DNA of 64,000 nucleotides from Gelidibacter mesophilus DSM 14095 (GTDB taxonomy: Bacteria; Bacteroidota; Bacteroidia; Flavobacteriales; Flavobacteriaceae): positions 1 to 64,000 of the forward strand of contig NZ_AUHD01000014.1 in the NCBI RefSeq assembly GCF_000423005.1. The letters run 5' to 3'. The notes beneath the pieces are model-generated. The model was not told where the DNA came from, searched no databases, and saw only the letters and a list, made by a program, of their open reading frames with translations. Numbering within the stretch: the stretch's first letter is position 1; each line of letters begins with the position of its first letter. The position numbers were made by a program, and so were the translations under genes. Below are positions 61,207 through 64,000 of this stretch, in pieces.

Positions 61207-62838
61207 ATGAAAAATTTAGCACAAAGTAATTATAGTTCTGCCTTGGACACCGTTAGAAGTCTTAAAGCAAAATACGGAACTACTTGGGATGCAATAAATC
61301 CTGAAAGCGCAGCTAGAATGGTTGCACAAAATCGATTTAAAACGGGATTGGATATCGCTAAATATACCGCCGCCATCATGAGAAAAGACATGGCTGAATA
61401 TGATGCCGATGCATCCAATTACACACAATCCCTAGGATGCTGGCATGGGTTTGTGGCTCAGCAGAAAATGATTGCGGTTAAAAAACATCATAAAACAACC
61501 CATAAAAAATATCTTTATCTATCAGGTTGGATGGTGGCCGCATTGCGTTCAGAATTTGGTCCATTGCCAGATCAATCCATGCACGAAAAAACGGCTGTGC
61601 CCTCTTTAATAAGTGAAATTTATGATTTCTTGCGTCAAGCAGATGCCATAGAATTAAATGATTTGTTTAGACGACTTGAAAATGGTGAGGATGTCCAAGC
61701 TCAAATTGATAATTTTGAAACCCATATCGTTCCAATCATAGCAGATATTGATGCCGGTTTTGGGAATGAAGAGGCCACCTATTTGTTGACTAAGAAAATG
61801 GTTGAAGCTGGGGCCTGTGCCATCCAAATTGAAAATCAGGTTTCTGATGCCAAACAATGTGGCCATCAAGATGGAAAAGTAACCGTGCCTCATGAAGATT
61901 TTATCGCAAAACTGAATGCCATTAGATATGCCTTTTTAGAATTGGGAGTGGATGATGGGATAATTGTAGCGCGTACCGATTCTGAAGGGGCAAGTCTTAC
62001 CCAAAAGTTACCAGTAAGCAATGAACCCGGAGATTTGGCATCGCAATATTTAGCTTTTGTGGAAGCTGAAGAAATCGACATTAAAGAAGCTAAGGAAGAT
62101 GATGTGCTGCTTAAAAGAGATGGTAAATTGGTACGCCCTGTGAGATTGCCAAATGGCTTATATCAATTTAAAGAGGGCTCTAATATTGATCGGGTGGTGT
62201 TGGATTGTGTCACCAGTCTTCAAAATGGTGCAGACTTGTTATGGATTGAAACACCAACGCCAAATGTGAAACAAATTGCACATATGGTCAACAGGATTAA
62301 GGAGGTAATACCCAATGCGAAATTGGTTTATAACAATTCGCCATCTTTTAACTGGACCTTAAATTTCCGAAATCAAGCTTATGAAGAAATGCTTGCCGAA
62401 GGAGAAAACATGACGGCTTATGACAGAAATAATTTAATGGATGCCCAATATGATGCCTCAGAATTATGCTTTCGTGCCGATCAGAAAATCAAAACCTTCC
62501 AAATGGATAGCGCCAGAGAAGCAGGCATTTTTCATCATTTGATCACATTACCAACCTATCATACGACGGCGCTTCATATGAATGACCTCACACAAGGTTA
62601 TTTTGGTGAAGAGGGCATGTTGACCTATGTAAGAGAAGTCCAAAGACAGGAAATACGTAAAGGCGTTGCTTGTGTAAAGCATCAACGCATGGCGGGTTCA
62701 AATCTTGGAGATGATCACAAATCATTTTTCGCCGGTGATAAGGCCTTAAAGGCTGACGGAGAAAAAAACACCTCCAATCAGTTTGAAGTTAAAACAACTA
62801 CCGCTCAAGTTGACGAGAAATTGAGTGTGGTTGCATAA
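61207..62838 (+). CDS. aceA: Isocitrate lyase (long form)
   Basis: A 543-residue isocitrate lyase that splits isocitrate into succinate and glyoxylate. The active-site cysteine lies in DAKQCGHQDGK (the KKCGH motif with Gln at the second place). Other blocks are VPIIADIDAGFGNEEATYLLTKKMVEAGA, RTDSEGASL, LVYNNSPSFNW and FQMDSAREAG. It is longer than the 430-residue enterobacterial enzyme, as is usual for the form found in Bacteroidota and pseudomonads. It shares the aceB transcript and ends at an intrinsic terminator. Confidence 0.95.
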   Translation: MKNLAQSNYSSALDTVRSLKAKYGTTWDAINPESAARMVAQNRFKTGLDIAKYTAAIMRKDMAEYDADASNYTQSLGCWHGFVAQQKMIAVKKHHKTTHKKYLYLSGWMVAALRSEFGPLPDQSMHEKTAVPSLISEIYDFLRQADAIELNDLFRRLENGEDVQAQIDNFETHIVPIIADIDAGFGNEEATYLLTKKMVEAGACAIQIENQVSDAKQCGHQDGKVTVPHEDFIAKLNAIRYAFLELGVDDGIIVARTDSEGASLTQKLPVSNEPGDLASQYLAFVEAEEIDIKEAKEDDVLLKRDGKLVRPVRLPNGLYQFKEGSNIDRVVLDCVTSLQNGADLLWIETPTPNVKQIAHMVNRIKEVIPNAKLVYNNSPSFNWTLNFRNQAYEEMLAEGENMTAYDRNNLMDAQYDASELCFRADQKIKTFQMDSAREAGIFHHLITLPTYHTTALHMNDLTQGYFGEEGMLTYVREVQRQEIRKGVACVKHQRMAGSNLGDDHKSFFAGDKALKADGEKNTSNQFEVKTTTAQVDEKLSVVA

Positions 62839-62875
62839 ACAATTTGATGATAGAATTATCGAATTTTGAACAAAT

Positions 62876-62908
62876 AAAAATCTCCAGTCTAGTGCCTGGA
62901 GATTTTTT
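62876..62908 (+). terminator. Intrinsic terminator of aceBA
   Basis: AAAAATCTCCAG (62876-62887) pairs with CTGGAGATTTTTT (62896-62908) with an 8-nt loop. Confidence 0.85.
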
Positions 62909-62994
62909 ATGCGTACTGTTTCTCGTCTAAAAGCTTAGCGAATTATGTTTTTACTACATGTAATTATGATCTGAGTTAAATTAGCTGAAGATGA

Positions 62995-63288
62995 TCACAC
63001 CAACGTGGTATAACCAATCAGAAACGCGGTCAACAATGAAAATAACAAGGTGAGTATGGCCAAAGGGTTGCTATCAGTCTTTTTTGTAAGGAACCTAAAA
63101 ATAACAATTAAAGGAATGAAGGTTCCAATAAAAAAAATAGGAATAGTAATCCATTCCATTAAGGCCTTAAACGAATCATTACTCCAGTTTTTTACAAACA
63201 TGAGATTCATCAATAATATATAAAGCATTACCGTAATACTTCCTATGAACAACCATAAATCGATCCGATAGTGTTTATTTTTTTTCAT
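62995..63288 (-). CDS. Small membrane protein
   Basis: A 97-residue protein with three predicted helices: about residues 8-28 (IDLWLFIGSITVMLYILLMNL), 45-65 (ITIPIFFIGTFIPLIVIFRFL) and 73-95 (NPLAILTLLFSLLTAFLIGYTTLV). No family was recognised. Its ATG (63288) overlaps the last codons of the formimidoylglutamase gene (stop at 63275), which indicates a shared transcript and coupled translation. Confidence 0.65.
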   Translation of the reverse strand: MKKNKHYRIDLWLFIGSITVMLYILLMNLMFVKNWSNDSFKALMEWITIPIFFIGTFIPLIVIFRFLTKKTDSNPLAILTLLFSLLTAFLIGYTTLV

Positions 63289-64000
63289 AATTGGATTGAT
63301 TGGCTCTCATAAAATCCGTTATTAAATAGGTGATGAGCTTTCCAACAAGGGTTTCAGTTTCTGCAGTTGGAGCGGCTTCACAAATATGTAAATAAGTGGC
63401 ATTGCGCTGCTTTCCAAAATAACTCACAAAGGCCCTCGCTTTTTTTATGCTAAAACCACTAGGTGATATTGCGCTACTGGGAATGTATTTAATCGCATCA
63501 CAGTCTACTTCTATTCCAAAAGGCTTATCCGATACATGTTTTGAAGCACGCTCCAGTTCGTCCTTGAATTTTTTGTCTTTTCGGATGATGAGTGCTTCAA
63601 AGGTATTGTATTTTAAGGCTTTAAACTTGTCCAAAGTTTTGAAAATGTGGTCTGAAGTATAATTTTCATGCAATCCAAAAATGAAATAGTTTCTTAAAAA
63701 CCCTTCGGCATACGCATAACTAAAGCCATTGCCACTATGCCTGCCTTCCTCACTTCTAAAATCTGAGTGTGCATCAAAATTTACCACATTAATCGGTTTT
63801 TTAAATGCTAGAGATGCACCTTTTAAATTTCCGTAGGCATTGTTATGTCCGCCCCCAATCACAATTGGTATTTTTCCCGACTTTACAATTTGATAGATTA
63901 AGTCGGTCACATGTCGGTCAATTTTCTCAGTCAGTTTTCGTGCTTTGACAATGTCATTGTTATCTGTGGCATCGTAATTATCCACCTTTTTCATCTCTTT
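63275..64000 (-). CDS. hutG: Formimidoylglutamase/arginase family protein, 5' end outside window
   Basis: The frame is open through the window edge; 239 residues lie downstream of an internal Met at 63994 and the N-terminus is missing. Arginase-fold metal motifs are visible: VIGGGHNNAYGNLK, VVNFDAHSDFRSEEGRHSG (DAHxD, binuclear metal), GIEVDCDAIKYIPSSAISPSGF (the DxD region, with DCDAI). The SP-rich following loop fits HutG-type or arginase-type enzymes of Bacteroidota. HutG hydrolyses N-formimino-glutamate to glutamate and formamide, which would complete histidine degradation started by hutH at 30296, though the two are 33 kb apart. Arginase or agmatinase activity cannot be excluded. Confidence 0.75.
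   Translation of the reverse strand, partial: KEMKKVDNYDATDNNDIVKARKLTEKIDRHVTDLIYQIVKSGKIPIVIGGGHNNAYGNLKGASLAFKKPINVVNFDAHSDFRSEEGRHSGNGFSYAYAEGFLRNYFIFGLHENYTSDHIFKTLDKFKALKYNTFEALIIRKDKKFKDELERASKHVSDKPFGIEVDCDAIKYIPSSAISPSGFSIKKARAFVSYFGKQRNATYLHICEAAPTAETETLVGKLITYLITDFMRANQSNYEKK

Overview
The window is AT-rich chromosomal DNA from a member of the Bacteroidota, most likely a marine-type Flavobacteriaceae. This is inferred from protein style, from TAnnTTTG-like promoter boxes, and from lineage-typical genes: a CAL67264-like 60-residue membrane protein, a DUF4369/TlpA lipoprotein, a Bacteroidota-type long isocitrate lyase and a cryptochrome-DASH. No rRNA, tRNA or CRISPR array was seen.

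Layout. Positions 1-14.7 kb are gene-poor and accessory-like. They hold the 5' end of an IS1595-family transposase, two DUF421 (YetF-like) membrane proteins, a gene pair joining a GntA/YqcI-YcgG heme N-oxygenase homologue to a DUF1989 protein, stress-type four-helix proteins (DUF892, DUF2383), an AI-2E family transporter, an FAD/NAD(P)-binding protein and a cry-DASH photolyase. Decay is visible there: a response-regulator pseudogene (5605-6025), a frameshifted DJ-1/PfpI gene (9682-10376) and a 23-bp duplication that changes the end of a small gene (7202-7444). From 14.7 to 46.3 kb the window is core metabolism and housekeeping: yebC, an S41 protease, pterin dehydratase, glutaminase, gcvT, the thrA-thrB-thrC series (with a broken S23-type gene between thrB and thrC), nnr, hutH, clpC, gyrA, an acyl-CoA carboxylase subunit, a DoxX/FMN-reductase/GNAT/MarR run, an MFS exporter and ettA.

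From 48.0 to 57.8 kb lies a co-directional run of eight genes, mostly of unknown function: a long coiled-coil protein, an unknown soluble protein, an unusual AAA+ ATPase, a NUDIX hydrolase, another unknown soluble protein, an S23-type four-helix protein and two membrane proteins. Every spacer in this run that I examined closely carries repeated DNA: GC-rich hairpins, or tandem arrays whose period is always 7 bp. The only two S23-type genes in the window (23.5 kb and 55.0 kb) are each bracketed by inverted degenerate heptamer arrays, which suggests small mobile cassettes. The run and these cassettes are the best candidates for undescribed biology here.

The right end carries the glyoxylate shunt (aceB, aceA) divergent from a RamB-like regulator, with three 17-bp-period operator repeats between them, and then the 3' part of a formimidoylglutamase/arginase-family gene that leaves the window. 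Function names rest on motif and family recognition by eye; no database search was run.
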